A stretch of DNA of 64,000 nt from an uncultured Clostridia bacterium (GTDB taxonomy: Bacteria; Bacillota; Clostridia; TANB77; CAG-508). Below are positions 56,515 to 63,933 of this stretch, piece after piece. How positions within the stretch are numbered: position 1 is the stretch's first letter; each line of letters begins with the position of its first letter. Location: NCBI GenBank assembly GCA_947601495.1, contig CANQGE010000003.1, positions 101,879 to 165,878 of the forward strand, written 5' to 3'. The notes beneath the pieces were generated by a model. The model did no database searches and was not told where the DNA came from. It saw only the letters and a program-made list of their open reading frames with translations. The translations under genes were made by a program, and so were the position numbers.

Positions 56515-57174
56515 CTAGTAGGGCAAGTGTATTACGTTGTCAAGAATGATTGCGGGTACGTTCGTTATTCCATGCTTTTTGGCATGATACAGGATGTGTA
56601 ATCCGTCGAATACCCAGCCGTTCGCGGTGACAACTATTGGTTTGTGGTAGTGTTTATGTTTAAAATAGAACATCTCAATTTTCTCGTTGACGACTTTGTC
56701 TTGACTGACGTCATCAAATCTAATTTGGGTTAGGGCTTGCGTTATATCATAATAAGTTACCCAGCCCTTAGGTAAAATGAATCCATTTCTGTACTTAAAG
56801 TTGTTCCGTTCGACCATTCTGTTAAACACTCTGTCGCGTTTGCTCTTGGATTGTATTCTTCTTAAGTGGACGAATTGTGAGTAGGTTAGGCAGCTCTTGG
56901 TTCTATTGCAACTGGGACAACAGGGTAACAAGTTATTCGGTATGCTAACACCTCCAAAACATCTAGGATACATGTGGTCCAAGGTCCGTCGATTAACAAG
57001 CAGCTCTCTTCCACAATACTGGCATTCCGTATAACCCTTGAGAGAATAAGTGATCGTATACATTAGGCTTTCGAAGTTGATTCTACCTTCGATGTATAAG
57101 ATATTACCCTCAACAAAGGCTTTTCCGTATGTTTCCGCAGTGTAGAAGAATTGTTCGGGGATGTCAATAATCAT
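56515..57174 (-). CDS. HNH endonuclease-type protein with C-terminal ParB-like segment (219 aa)
   Basis: The HNH zinc fold is shown by CQYCGRELLV, TLDHMYPRCFGGVSIPNN and CCPSCNRTKS. The last 60 residues (KPIVVTANGWVFDGLHILYH and ITNVPAIILDN) resemble a ParB/Spo0J-like substrate-binding segment. The start is fixed by AAAGGAGGTGATCCA, an unusually full match to the 16S anti-Shine-Dalgarno, 20 codons downstream of the track start. GC content here is about 40% by eye against about 25% nearby, and codons such as CGG, GCG and GTC are frequent, so the gene was probably acquired recently. Possible homing or phage-type nuclease; target unknown. Confidence 0.8.
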   Translation of the reverse strand: MIIDIPEQFFYTAETYGKAFVEGNILYIEGRINFESLMYTITYSLKGYTECQYCGRELLVNRRTLDHMYPRCFGGVSIPNNLLPCCPSCNRTKSCLTYSQFVHLRRIQSKSKRDRVFNRMVERNNFKYRNGFILPKGWVTYYDITQALTQIRFDDVSQDKVVNEKIEMFYFKHKHYHKPIVVTANGWVFDGLHILYHAKKHGITNVPAIILDNVIHLPY

Positions 57175-57589
57175 TGGATCACCTCCTTTCTCAATATGGT
57201 GGATTTTCCACCAAAGAGTATTCTTAATATACAATTTTTATTCACATTTGTCAACCTTTTTGATGGGCTTTTTCTTGATTTTACAGCTTTTTTTGATTTA
57301 TTTTTGTCTTTATGATTTATAATACTTAAGTTTTTTATTCTATTTCAGAAATTGTATTTAATCTCTGCTATTTTGGGTTTGCTTGTTTTTATATTTTGTC
57401 TTTATTTAAATTTTATTAGTTGCATTTTAGAAAATTTGTGCTATTATAGTACTTGTGCATATTAATGTTAGTTTTTATATTAGATTACTAATTTATGTTT
57501 TAATATAATTTTGCTATATTAATATTACTCTCAAAACAATAAATAGAAATATTTCAATAAATCACGGAATTTTTAGAAAGGTATTATTT
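57175..57589. other. Gene-free stretch between HNH gene and PDT-like gene
   Basis: AT-rich; a short GGTGGATTTTCCACC hairpin sits 24 bases upstream of the HNH start, within its likely leader. I see no other structured element; the plus-strand gene has AGAAAGG before its ATG. Confidence 0.4.
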
Positions 57590-58162
57590 ATGAACATTGG
57601 TTTTCAAGGAATTGAGGCTTCAAACAGTGAAGAAGCTGCTAAAATATTTGCAAATAAATTAAACATTAAAAATGCGAATTTCATACCATTAACTACATCT
57701 CAAAATGTGGCTGATAAACTAAAAGAAAATGAAATTGATTTTGGCGTTTTTGCTATGAAAAACAAACTTGGTGGAGAAGTTGTAGAAACAAAAAATGCTT
57801 TAAACGGAAACGAAGAAATTTTTCAAAAAATTGACACTTTAATTTTAAAGGTGCATCATTCTGTTTTCAAAAAAAGTAAAGACGTAAAAGAACAAGATTT
57901 AAAAATAATCGCTTCGCACATTCAAGCACTTTTACAGACAAAAAATTTCAGAAAAACACACTTCCCATCTTTGCAAGAAATGGAAGTGGAAGATACTGCA
58001 ATAGCTGCAAAATATCTAGCAGAAGGCAAATTAAATAGCGATGTGGCAGTTGTTTGCAAAAAAGAAGCTGGTTTAATGTTTGGATTAGATTTGATGTATG
58101 AAAACATTGAAGATGACAAAGAAAATCTTACTGAATTTGGGATTTTTGTGAGAAAAGAATAA
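57590..58162 (+). CDS. Prephenate dehydratase-like domain protein (190 aa)
   Basis: The pattern GFQGIEASNSEEAAKIFA, FGVFAMKNKLGGEVVET and DTAIAAKYLAEGKLNSDVAV follows the PDT (type 2 periplasmic-binding-like) fold, and LMFGLDLMYENIEDDKENLTEF matches the end of that domain. No chorismate mutase or ACT domain is present and no aromatic biosynthesis gene is near, and the usual catalytic Thr-Arg-Phe motif is not obvious, so it may be a binding protein or a degenerate relative and not an enzyme. A hairpin terminator follows directly. Confidence 0.75.
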   Translation: MNIGFQGIEASNSEEAAKIFANKLNIKNANFIPLTTSQNVADKLKENEIDFGVFAMKNKLGGEVVETKNALNGNEEIFQKIDTLILKVHHSVFKKSKDVKEQDLKIIASHIQALLQTKNFRKTHFPSLQEMEVEDTAIAAKYLAEGKLNSDVAVVCKKEAGLMFGLDLMYENIEDDKENLTEFGIFVRKE

Positions 58163-58187
58163 AAATTGTTAGAATTTAACAATTTTT
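58161..58187 (+). terminator. Terminator after the PDT-like gene
   Basis: AAAAATTGTT pairs with AACAATTTTT around a seven-base loop, then TATTC. It overlaps the stop codon of the gene. Confidence 0.8.
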
Positions 58188-58451
58188 ATTCTTCTCTTTC
58201 TTTTTTATATTTAATTACTTTTTTAATATTTGGTTTAATAAAAATATAAAACTTTGTTTTTTTAAATTTTTTAATAATTTTATTTTACAATATTTTTATT
58301 TTAAGTTCAATCTTAATATTTTTAATCTCCATATATAGATTTTAATATACATATTTTTCAAATTATGCATTTTTGATATAGTTATCTACGCTACAAACAA
58401 CAAAGGCACAAAGCAATTCCTAACAATATCTATTCAATTAATAAACAATAT
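58188..58451. other. Gene-free AT-rich stretch upstream of the structured RNA
   Basis: No frame with a start and ribosome binding site is visible, and I see no repeat unit. The promoter of the structured RNA follows. Confidence 0.4.
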
Positions 58452-58471
58452 TTGCTATAATATGATATAAT
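58452..58471 (+). promoter_or_regulatory. Extended -10 promoter of the structured RNA
   Basis: TATGATATAAT is the same extended -10 used by three other promoters in this region, but the TTGCTA box lies only 8 bases before it, so a standard -35 is absent or weak. The predicted start is about six bases downstream, at the first helix of the RNA. Confidence 0.55.
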
Positions 58472-58477
58472 TAAATA

Positions 58478-58569
58478 GTCATTTGAGGTGGACAATTTTC
58501 GTGCCTTCCACGCACCTAGTAATAGGTAAACAAGAGATGTAGGAAAGTTTGGCACTCCTACCAAATGAC
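58478..58569 (+). ncRNA. Candidate structured RNA or leader element, unknown family
   Basis: The ends pair perfectly over eight bases (GTCATTTG with CAAATGAC), extended by AGG/CCT. Inside, GTGCC-TTCC pairs with GGAA-GGCAC, and ACCTAGTAATAGGT is a small hairpin. GTGG and CCAC offer an alternative pairing, so two folds are possible. It begins right at a promoter and ends 38 bases before a small gene. I do not recognise it as any known riboswitch class. Confidence 0.5.
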
Positions 58570-58606
58570 AAAGATAATAAATGTTATATATTGTGGAGGA
58601 TTGTAG

Positions 58607-58756
58607 ATGAATAGTAAACCTAGATGGATAAAAGAAATTCCTAACCCTATAGAAATAGGAAAACGCAATTTAACAGAAGAGGAAGAAAAAGAGTCTAAAA
58701 ATTTTGAGAACGCAGTAAAAAATGGAAAAATAGATGATTGGTTTAACAATAAATAA
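58607..58756 (+). CDS. Small hypothetical protein (49 aa)
   Basis: This is too short for the track. GGAGGATTGTAG precedes the ATG, and the peptide (starting MNSKPRWIKEIPNPIEIG and ending NGKIDDWFNNK) is acidic with no membrane helix. It directly follows the candidate structured RNA, which may be its leader. I do not recognise it. Translation is likely from the ribosome binding site; function unknown. Confidence 0.6.
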   Translation: MNSKPRWIKEIPNPIEIGKRNLTEEEEKESKNFENAVKNGKIDDWFNNK

Positions 58757-58848
58757 TCAAAGTACTCCTTAAATTGTTTTTTATCTTTTACAAGATTCTC
58801 AAAACTAACTTTTATATAAAAAATATTATTTTGTTGTGGAGATTTTAA

Positions 58849-59073
58849 ATGAATAGAGAAGTAAGTAATAGTATGAGTAAAGAAAATGATCCGCATTTTG
58901 AGATTATTAGACCACTTTGTAAAGTATGCAAAAATTCTGAAGAAAATTTCAAGTGTAAAAAATATGGAACTAAGCCTAAAAAATACGGTTATGCTGAAAA
59001 ATATGATTGTCCGTATTTGAATTTAGATAAAACAGCAATAAGCTATAAATATATTAAAGATAAAATTAAATAA
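58849..59073 (+). CDS. Small Cys-rich protein (74 aa), likely zinc-binding
   Basis: The core CKVCKNSEENFKCKKYGTKP followed by KYDCPYL has four or five Cys spaced as in a small zinc ribbon, and this CxxC...C...GxKP...DCPY pattern is familiar from short uncharacterised Firmicute proteins found in toxin-immunity and accessory neighbourhoods. GGAGATTTTAA precedes the ATG. A later in-frame ATG (residue 9) lacks a good site. Function not known. Confidence 0.65.
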   Translation: MNREVSNSMSKENDPHFEIIRPLCKVCKNSEENFKCKKYGTKPKKYGYAEKYDCPYLNLDKTAISYKYIKDKIK

Positions 59074-59093
59074 AATTGCTTATTAAGTATAGT

Positions 59094-59121
59094 TTGCCAT
59101 TAAGTTTTGATATGATATAAT
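59094..59121 (+). promoter_or_regulatory. Promoter of the 121-residue membrane protein gene
   Basis: TTGCCA, 16 bases, TATAAT with extended -10 TGATATAAT. The spacer TAAGTTTTGATATGA is nearly the same as in the promoters at 59555 and 60125. Confidence 0.75.
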
Positions 59122-59174
59122 TTTTTTAAGGATAACCATTTTAAAACATAATTATAAATTTAAGGAGGTTAAAA

Positions 59175-59540
59175 ATGGCAGAAACAGATTATTCAAGTTC
59201 TGAAGAAAATGTGAACAAAATTGATGATATTGCAGATGAAAAGCAAAAAGCAACTAATGAATTGTACTTTTATATTTCAAATGAATTAAGTAAAAATTAT
59301 TATAATTACATTGATTTGTTAAATAATAAAGACGCCATAATACAAGGAATACTCGAAAAGTATAACATTACAGATGATAAAGATATTTTATATTATTATA
59401 ACAAATATGACTTTTTCTATAGAAAACTTAAAAATCAAGCTGACGAACTTAGAAAGCAGAAAATGAGAGGCATTTCAATATTAGTAGAGATTATTTGTTG
59501 GATAATATTTTTTATATTTGTAGGTTTGATTTTGGCATAA
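59175..59540 (+). CDS. Tail-anchored small membrane protein (121 aa)
   Basis: An acidic soluble N-terminal part with helices (KQKATNELYFYISNELSK and YYYNKYDFFYRKLKNQADELR) is followed by a single C-terminal membrane helix (ILVEIICWIIFFIFVGLILA). The AAGGAGGTTAAAA site is strong. It resembles no family I can name. Its own promoter lies 55 bases upstream, so it is expressed independently of its neighbours. Confidence 0.75.
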   Translation: MAETDYSSSEENVNKIDDIADEKQKATNELYFYISNELSKNYYNYIDLLNNKDAIIQGILEKYNITDDKDILYYYNKYDFFYRKLKNQADELRKQKMRGISILVEIICWIIFFIFVGLILA

Positions 59541-59554
59541 GCAGGAGTTATAGT

Positions 59555-59582
59555 TTGCTACTAAATTTTGATATGATATAAT
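59555..59582 (+). promoter_or_regulatory. Promoter of small gene 59640
   Basis: TTGCTA, 16 bases, TATAAT; the spacer CTAAATTTTGATATGA closely repeats the promoter at 59094. Confidence 0.75.
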
Positions 59583-59639
59583 TGGATGCATAAAAAAATT
59601 AAATTATTAAAAATATAAAGGAAAAAATCGGAGATTTGA

Positions 59640-59783
59640 ATGATAATAATATCAAATGATATTAAAGAATTAGTAAATAAATATAAGAAAAAATATGGGG
59701 AATATCCAAAAGGATGGGACTTTAAGAATGAGAGTTTGTCAGAATATTTAGATTATTTAAGAAAAATGATTGAAAAAAAATAA
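59640..59783 (+). CDS. Small protein, EYPKGWDFKNESLSEY family copy 1 (47 aa)
   Basis: Too short for the track. GGAGATTTGA precedes the ATG. The peptide contains YGEYPKGWDFKNESLSEYL, almost the same as in the small gene at 60298, so the family is under selection and these are real paralogs. It has no membrane helix and is Lys-rich. The next gene is convergent and starts 200 bases away. Function unknown; such short duplicated genes often occur in immunity arrays, but that is inference. Confidence 0.65.
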   Translation: MIIISNDIKELVNKYKKKYGEYPKGWDFKNESLSEYLDYLRKMIEKK

Positions 59784-59785
59784 TG

Positions 59786-59986
59786 CTAGTTCCCTCTTTT
59801 CTTTCTTATATCTTCTATACTATTATTATATTTTGCAAAATTATTTTCTAATTTTCTTATTTTTTGTTTTATCCTTTTATCTATTTTTTCAATATCAAAA
59901 CCATTAGGGTAGAATTTTTTAATTTTGTTTAATAATTCAGGAATACTATTAGAATCTATTATATTTAATATATCGCTTTCTGTCAT
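59786..59986 (-). CDS. Small helical hypothetical protein (66 aa)
   Basis: AGGAGCATTAA precedes the ATG. The peptide is basic and helical (KIKKFYPNGFDIEKIDKRIKQ) with no membrane segment. It is convergent with the small gene at 59640, ending three bases from it. I recognise no family; the good ribosome binding site is the main support. Confidence 0.55.
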   Translation of the reverse strand: MTESDILNIIDSNSIPELLNKIKKFYPNGFDIEKIDKRIKQKIRKLENNFAKYNNSIEDIRKKRGN

Positions 59987-60124
59987 TTAATGCTCCTTCT
60001 ATATATATTTTTTTATGAAGTATTTGCTTTTAAAGTATCTCCTATTTTATATGTTATCTTTACATATCATTATATTCTAATTTTTATTATTTGCAACATA
60101 CTTAATTTTATTTTTGATTATATT

Positions 60125-60152
60125 TTGCTATTATGTTTTAATATGATATAAT
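60125..60152 (+). promoter_or_regulatory. Promoter upstream of small gene 60298
   Basis: TTGCTA, 16 bases, TATAAT; third copy of the regional promoter sequence. It directly abuts the gene fragment at 60152. Confidence 0.7.
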
Positions 60153-60268
60153 TTTTTACAATATTTCGGTATCCTAATTTAGAAGATAAAATAATAGCAA
60201 ATATTTCTACAATAGAATTTTTACAAGATAAGAAAGCAATAAAATTATTGAATAAAAATGAATATTAA
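60152..60268 (+). pseudogene. Possible C-terminal gene remnant fused to a promoter
   Basis: A frame without a start codon encodes a protein-like sequence containing YPNLEDKIIANISTIEFLQD and ending NKNEY. It begins immediately after a TATAAT box, as if a deletion had brought the promoter next to the end of a gene. Low confidence because the sequence is short and AT-rich. Confidence 0.3.
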
Positions 60269-60297
60269 AAAATTAAAAGAAAAGGTTATTAAAATAT

Positions 60298-60438
60298 ATG
60301 ATGAATATATCAGATGAAACAAAAAAATTAGTAAATGATTATATAGAAAAATATAAAGAATATCCACGAGGATGGGATTTTAAAAATGAAAGTTTGTCTG
60401 AATATAAAGAATATTTAAGAAAAAAACTAGGGATTTAA
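60298..60438 (+). CDS. Small protein, EYPRGWDFKNESLSEY family copy 2 (46 aa)
   Basis: Below the track threshold. It shares YKEYPRGWDFKNESLSEYKE with the 47-residue protein at 59640. Two ATG codons are adjacent (60298 and 60301), with AAAAGG 12-15 bases upstream. A hairpin follows its stop. Paralogy to copy 1 supports that it is a real gene. Function unknown. Confidence 0.62.
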   Translation: MMNISDETKKLVNDYIEKYKEYPRGWDFKNESLSEYKEYLRKKLGI

Positions 60439-60441
60439 AAA

Positions 60442-60461
60442 GCAGGGATATTTCACCCTGC
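60442..60461. terminator. Hairpin terminator between small gene and VIT-vWA gene
   Basis: GCAGGG pairs with CCCTGC. On the minus strand it is followed by TTTTT, so it mainly ends the VIT-vWA transcript. Confidence 0.7.
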
Positions 60462-60467
60462 CGTATT

Positions 60468-62813
60468 TTATCTCATCCAGCTTATCAATGAATTATTTAT
60501 TGCTATTAAATGTTCTATCGCTTTATCAATATTCTCAACTACTTTGTCATTTTCAACTATTGTTTTTATTTCATTTTCAGATAGCTCTTTAAATTCTACA
60601 CTTATTTTTAAATTAGTTACTGCTATCTTTTTAAAGTTTTCATCCATTAATTCCATTGTCTCTTTTTTATCTAAAAATCTATTATCCTCTAATTGTTTAT
60701 AACATACGTATAAAAGTTTTAAATATAATTCACTTTCTAATAATTCTTGTTTATGATTTCTTAAAAATCTTAATAAATCATTGTAGTTAAAATTATTCTT
60801 TTTCTTTCTTAAATAGTATATTGAATATAATAAAAATGTTAATATTGATTTTTCTTTTTGAGAACTAAATTCTTGATAATATTCATTTACTTTTTCTTCT
60901 AATATTTCTCTATTTTTTTTCTTTACTTCTATCTGTTCAGTTTCTGCTTTCCCTATTTTTTCATTTCTTAAAAAGTCTGGTCTATAAAAGGCCTTTGATC
61001 CGCTTGAAGTATTCTTTCTTAGGAAAGTTGGTATATCCATATCCATATCCGTATTACAACAAGGTACTTCTTCGATTTCATCCATTCCAACCATATCACA
61101 TTCTGCATTCATAAGTGCATCTTTAGCAAATTTATTACTTAATTTAGTTTCTTGATATTTTGGAACATCTAGTAATTTATCTTTTCTTTCATATACTGTT
61201 ATAAAAGATGTATATTTAGAATTAACATTGTATTTCTCCGATAACTCTATTATCATTTTTTTATAATTCTCTATTTTTTCATCATCATATGTATTTCTTA
61301 TATATTCCTCTAGTCTATCCATTTCTTGTTTTGCAAATAATACTTCTAAATCTACGTTTGTATCATTAATACTATCTTTATTAATTTTCCATGCATACTC
61401 TTTATCTAGAATTTTACCTTTTAATTGTATATCGTCTTGCAATTTTTCAACTTTTGCAAAAACATTAAAGAATTCATAGTTAAATAAGCATTTTTCTTCT
61501 CTCATTTCATCTATAACTTTATTATTGCCATAATCTATGGTTAATTCTTCTAACAATGGTGTTTGTATTCTTGCAAATGTTCTAATTATTTTATCATCTA
61601 TTTTTTCATTAGGTTGTATTAATTCTGCTTTACCATTACCTGCTTTTGCCAATTGTTTTATAAAAGATGAATTAACATTTGTATCTATTCCAAATGGAAA
61701 TATTCTACTTCTATTAACATTATTCTCAACAAATTTTATTATTTCATCTTCGTTTCCAACTTGCCCATCTGTGAATAGTAATATTATCTTATCTTTATCT
61801 TTTTCATACAATGCAAATTTAATAGGATTTAATATTTCTGTTCCACCTAAAGTTTCTAATTTGTTAATATATTCTATTGCCTTTTTCATATTTTCTTCAT
61901 TGTATTCAATTGAATTAATGCTCATAGCTTCAAATTCTGATTCAAATGGAATTATATTAAATCTATCTCCAACGTCTAATTGCTTTAAACATTCAATTAC
62001 TGCTCTTTTGGTTTCATCCAATTTTTCACCAGTCATTGATCCAGAGACATCTATTATGAATAAATACTCTTTTTCGCTATCTTCATAGGAATCTAATATT
62101 TCTGGCATAAATGATAAATAAATCATATCATTTTCATCTATTGTCTTTGATGTAATAGCACTAGATGATAATTCGCTTTTTAATTCTATTTGTAATTTAA
62201 AATCTTTAAATAAATCGTAGTTTAGCACCTCTACTCTTTCTGCATTATCTTCATCTATAACGTTTATTTTATGGCTTGGACAACTAATTCTTTTTCTATT
62301 TAATGATTTATCAATATTGATATTAAAGTCTATTGTGTAATCTACCTTTCCATAAGCTAATTTACTTGTAATATTAGATTTATATTTAGGAGTTACTAAG
62401 GTAGGCATCAAAATTTGTATAGTATTATCAATAATTTCAAATTTATCAATATATTGAATTTTTACAGTAACCTCTTCATCTCTATCAATTTTTCCAATAG
62501 AAATTCTAAATATATTGTCTGTTTCTTGTTCCATCATATATGCACTATTACCTTTAACAATGTTTCTTTGATATTCTTTTTTAGCCTCTTCTTTTTCTTT
62601 GCATTTTCCATTTAAAATTCTATCTCCAACATTTATTTCGAATCCAACAACTGTTGCAGTTTCAACTATTGGAAATGTATATCCTACTTCTAGAACATCT
62701 TTTGTATTATTTTTATAAACTTGTTCAATTTCAAATGAACCAAACTTTCCTATAACATTACCTGTTATTTTTACCTTTTGAAGAGCTAACTCTCTCAAAT
62801 CTACTACATTCAT
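60468..62813 (-). CDS. VIT and von Willebrand A domain protein (781 aa)
   Basis: The N-terminal 130 residues are a VIT domain (GSFEIEQVYKNNTKDVLEVG, KEEAKKEYQRNIVKGNSAYM, FRISIGKIDRDEEVTVKIQY), followed by a vWA domain with the MIDAS loop IIDVSGSMTG near residue 257 and TLGGTEILNPIKFAL. There is no signal peptide, so it is cytoplasmic. A long helical C-terminal half carries a Cys pair (EVPCCNTD). VIT-vWA proteins in bacteria are uncharacterised and often act in protein assembly. It lies two bases after a MerR gene on the same strand, so the two form one unit. GGAGGATTAAT precedes the ATG. Confidence 0.9.
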   Translation of the reverse strand: MNVVDLRELALQKVKITGNVIGKFGSFEIEQVYKNNTKDVLEVGYTFPIVETATVVGFEINVGDRILNGKCKEKEEAKKEYQRNIVKGNSAYMMEQETDNIFRISIGKIDRDEEVTVKIQYIDKFEIIDNTIQILMPTLVTPKYKSNITSKLAYGKVDYTIDFNINIDKSLNRKRISCPSHKINVIDEDNAERVEVLNYDLFKDFKLQIELKSELSSSAITSKTIDENDMIYLSFMPEILDSYEDSEKEYLFIIDVSGSMTGEKLDETKRAVIECLKQLDVGDRFNIIPFESEFEAMSINSIEYNEENMKKAIEYINKLETLGGTEILNPIKFALYEKDKDKIILLFTDGQVGNEDEIIKFVENNVNRSRIFPFGIDTNVNSSFIKQLAKAGNGKAELIQPNEKIDDKIIRTFARIQTPLLEELTIDYGNNKVIDEMREEKCLFNYEFFNVFAKVEKLQDDIQLKGKILDKEYAWKINKDSINDTNVDLEVLFAKQEMDRLEEYIRNTYDDEKIENYKKMIIELSEKYNVNSKYTSFITVYERKDKLLDVPKYQETKLSNKFAKDALMNAECDMVGMDEIEEVPCCNTDMDMDIPTFLRKNTSSGSKAFYRPDFLRNEKIGKAETEQIEVKKKNREILEEKVNEYYQEFSSQKEKSILTFLLYSIYYLRKKKNNFNYNDLLRFLRNHKQELLESELYLKLLYVCYKQLEDNRFLDKKETMELMDENFKKIAVTNLKISVEFKELSENEIKTIVENDKVVENIDKAIEHLIAINNSLISWMR

Positions 62814-62814
62814 A

Positions 62815-63219
62815 TTAATCCTCCATCATTTTTTCTACATATTTTTTTACATTTTCTATTATGTATTTATACTTTTCTCCATTTTCTTCTGTATAATGAA
62901 TTTCAAAAATATCACATATATTTTCTCTAATGTATATTTCTTGTCCTTCTTTTTTAGATATCTTTGTTTTTATTTCTTTAGCATTTTTTTGTACTTTTTC
63001 TGTAGGATTTTCTAAAATATATTCTCTAATTTTATTTAATGGCATATATTCTGCCTGTAGTTTCTTTATTAGAAGTATTCTTCTTAGGTGTTCATCATTA
63101 TACAAGCTATTTACCCCACTGCCTTCTGGTGGTAAAAGCAATCCTTTGCTTATATAATAGTGTATTGTTCTTTTTGTAACTCCTGCTTTATCTGCAAGTT
63201 CTGATACTTTATATTCCAT
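62815..63219 (-). CDS. MerR family transcriptional regulator (134 aa)
   Basis: A winged helix-turn-helix of MerR type is clear (YKVSELADKAGVTKRTIHYYISKGLLLPP), followed by a coiled-coil helix (NKIREYILENPTEKVQKNAKE) and a C-terminal region with one Cys (ENICDIFEI), no known metal-binding loop. It is co-transcribed with the VIT-vWA gene and probably controls both through the palindrome in its promoter. AGAGAGGTGAAAAT precedes the ATG. Confidence 0.92.
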   Translation of the reverse strand: MEYKVSELADKAGVTKRTIHYYISKGLLLPPEGSGVNSLYNDEHLRRILLIKKLQAEYMPLNKIREYILENPTEKVQKNAKEIKTKISKKEGQEIYIRENICDIFEIHYTEENGEKYKYIIENVKKYVEKMMED

Positions 63220-63240
63220 ATTTTCACCTCTCTGATTTTT

Positions 63241-63269
63241 ATTTTATCATCGTTACGTAACGATGTCAA
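63241..63269 (-). promoter_or_regulatory. Promoter and 18-bp palindromic operator of the MerR/VIT-vWA unit
   Basis: TTGACA, 17 bases, TAAAAT on the minus strand. The spacer and part of the -35 are occupied by CATCGTTACGTAACGATG, a perfect 18-base palindrome. A regulator bound there would cover the promoter. The 17-base spacing is normal and not the 19-20 of activated MerR promoters, so repression is more likely than activation by twisting. Confidence 0.8.
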
Positions 63270-63303
63270 GATGTTGTTTAAATTTTTTTCAAAAAATTGG
63301 ATT

Positions 63304-63933
63304 TTACAAATTTTCTTGAGGTATTAAAAAAGAACTCTGATTAGAGTTCTCTATTTTCCTATTATTTCTTTGACTTTCAACATCATTTGTCTGTTTGTTG
63401 CTGTTGGATTTTCTTGAAGGTAATTTAACATTTTCTTTTGTTGTTCTTCCGTTTTCAAATTGCTCATTGCTGTTGTGCAAGCGTCTACTGCTATTCCTGC
63501 TTTCTTCATCATTGTTGCTACTTGTTTTTGTAGTTCTGTCATTATAAACCTCCTCTTTAATTTTAGTCATTAAATCATTAGCATCTGTATCTGCTTCTAT
63601 TCCTATATTTTCCCAACTTTCAACAAATGTAACAGGTATTTCTTTTATACCTAGCTCTTTTGCTATTTGCAGTCTATGATTACCATTTTCTATTTCTACA
63701 GTGCCATCATTTTTTCTTATTAATTCTATAGGCTCTGTAAATCCGTTCTTTTTTATACTTTCTTTTAATATATCTATTTGCTGTTGAGTTCTAGCTCCAC
63801 CACCATTATATAACGGTAATAATTCTTCAACAGAAACATTCTTTGTTTCTCCAATTTTAATATTATTATACTGTAAGTTAGAATTGTTTGCAATATTCTT
63901 TTTTGCTTTAAATGTTTCTTCAGTGAAGGTTAG
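63304..63933 (-). pseudogene. ParB-like gene remnant lacking its start
   Basis: From 63933 to about 63546 the minus strand encodes a ParB-like nuclease domain (VEELLPLYNGGGARTQQQID, GFTEPIELIRKNDG, ENGNHRLQIAKELGIKEIPVTF), but the frame opens after a TGA with no ATG, GTG or TTG, so the 5' end is lost. The frame then runs without a stop through the small gene at 63351 with non-protein-like composition to 63304. If one A were added in TTAAAGAGG the frame would end in TTATAATG, overlapping the next start. It looks like a phage- or mobile-element remnant, perhaps frameshifted. Confidence 0.5.
63351..63542 (-). CDS. Small helical protein (63 aa) nested at the end of the ParB-like frame
   Basis: GAGGAGGTTTATA precedes the ATG. 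The peptide (MTELQKQVATMMKKAGIAVD, then a Cys and two further helices) has protein-like composition, unlike the overlapping frame in the track (63304-63570), so I take this one as real. It would follow a ParB-like gene as its small partner. No family recognised. Confidence 0.65.
   Translation of the reverse strand: MTELQKQVATMMKKAGIAVDACTTAMSNLKTEEQQKKMLNYLQENPTATNRQMMLKVKEIIGK

Noticed and set aside
58558-58896. 112-codon minus-strand frame
   Set aside because: It overlaps two plus-strand small genes with good ribosome binding sites, and has none itself.
63304-63570. 88-codon frame in the track as an independent gene
   Set aside because: Its ATG is internal to the ParB-like frame, and its Ser/Asn/Arg-rich sequence is the out-of-frame reading of the 63-residue gene.
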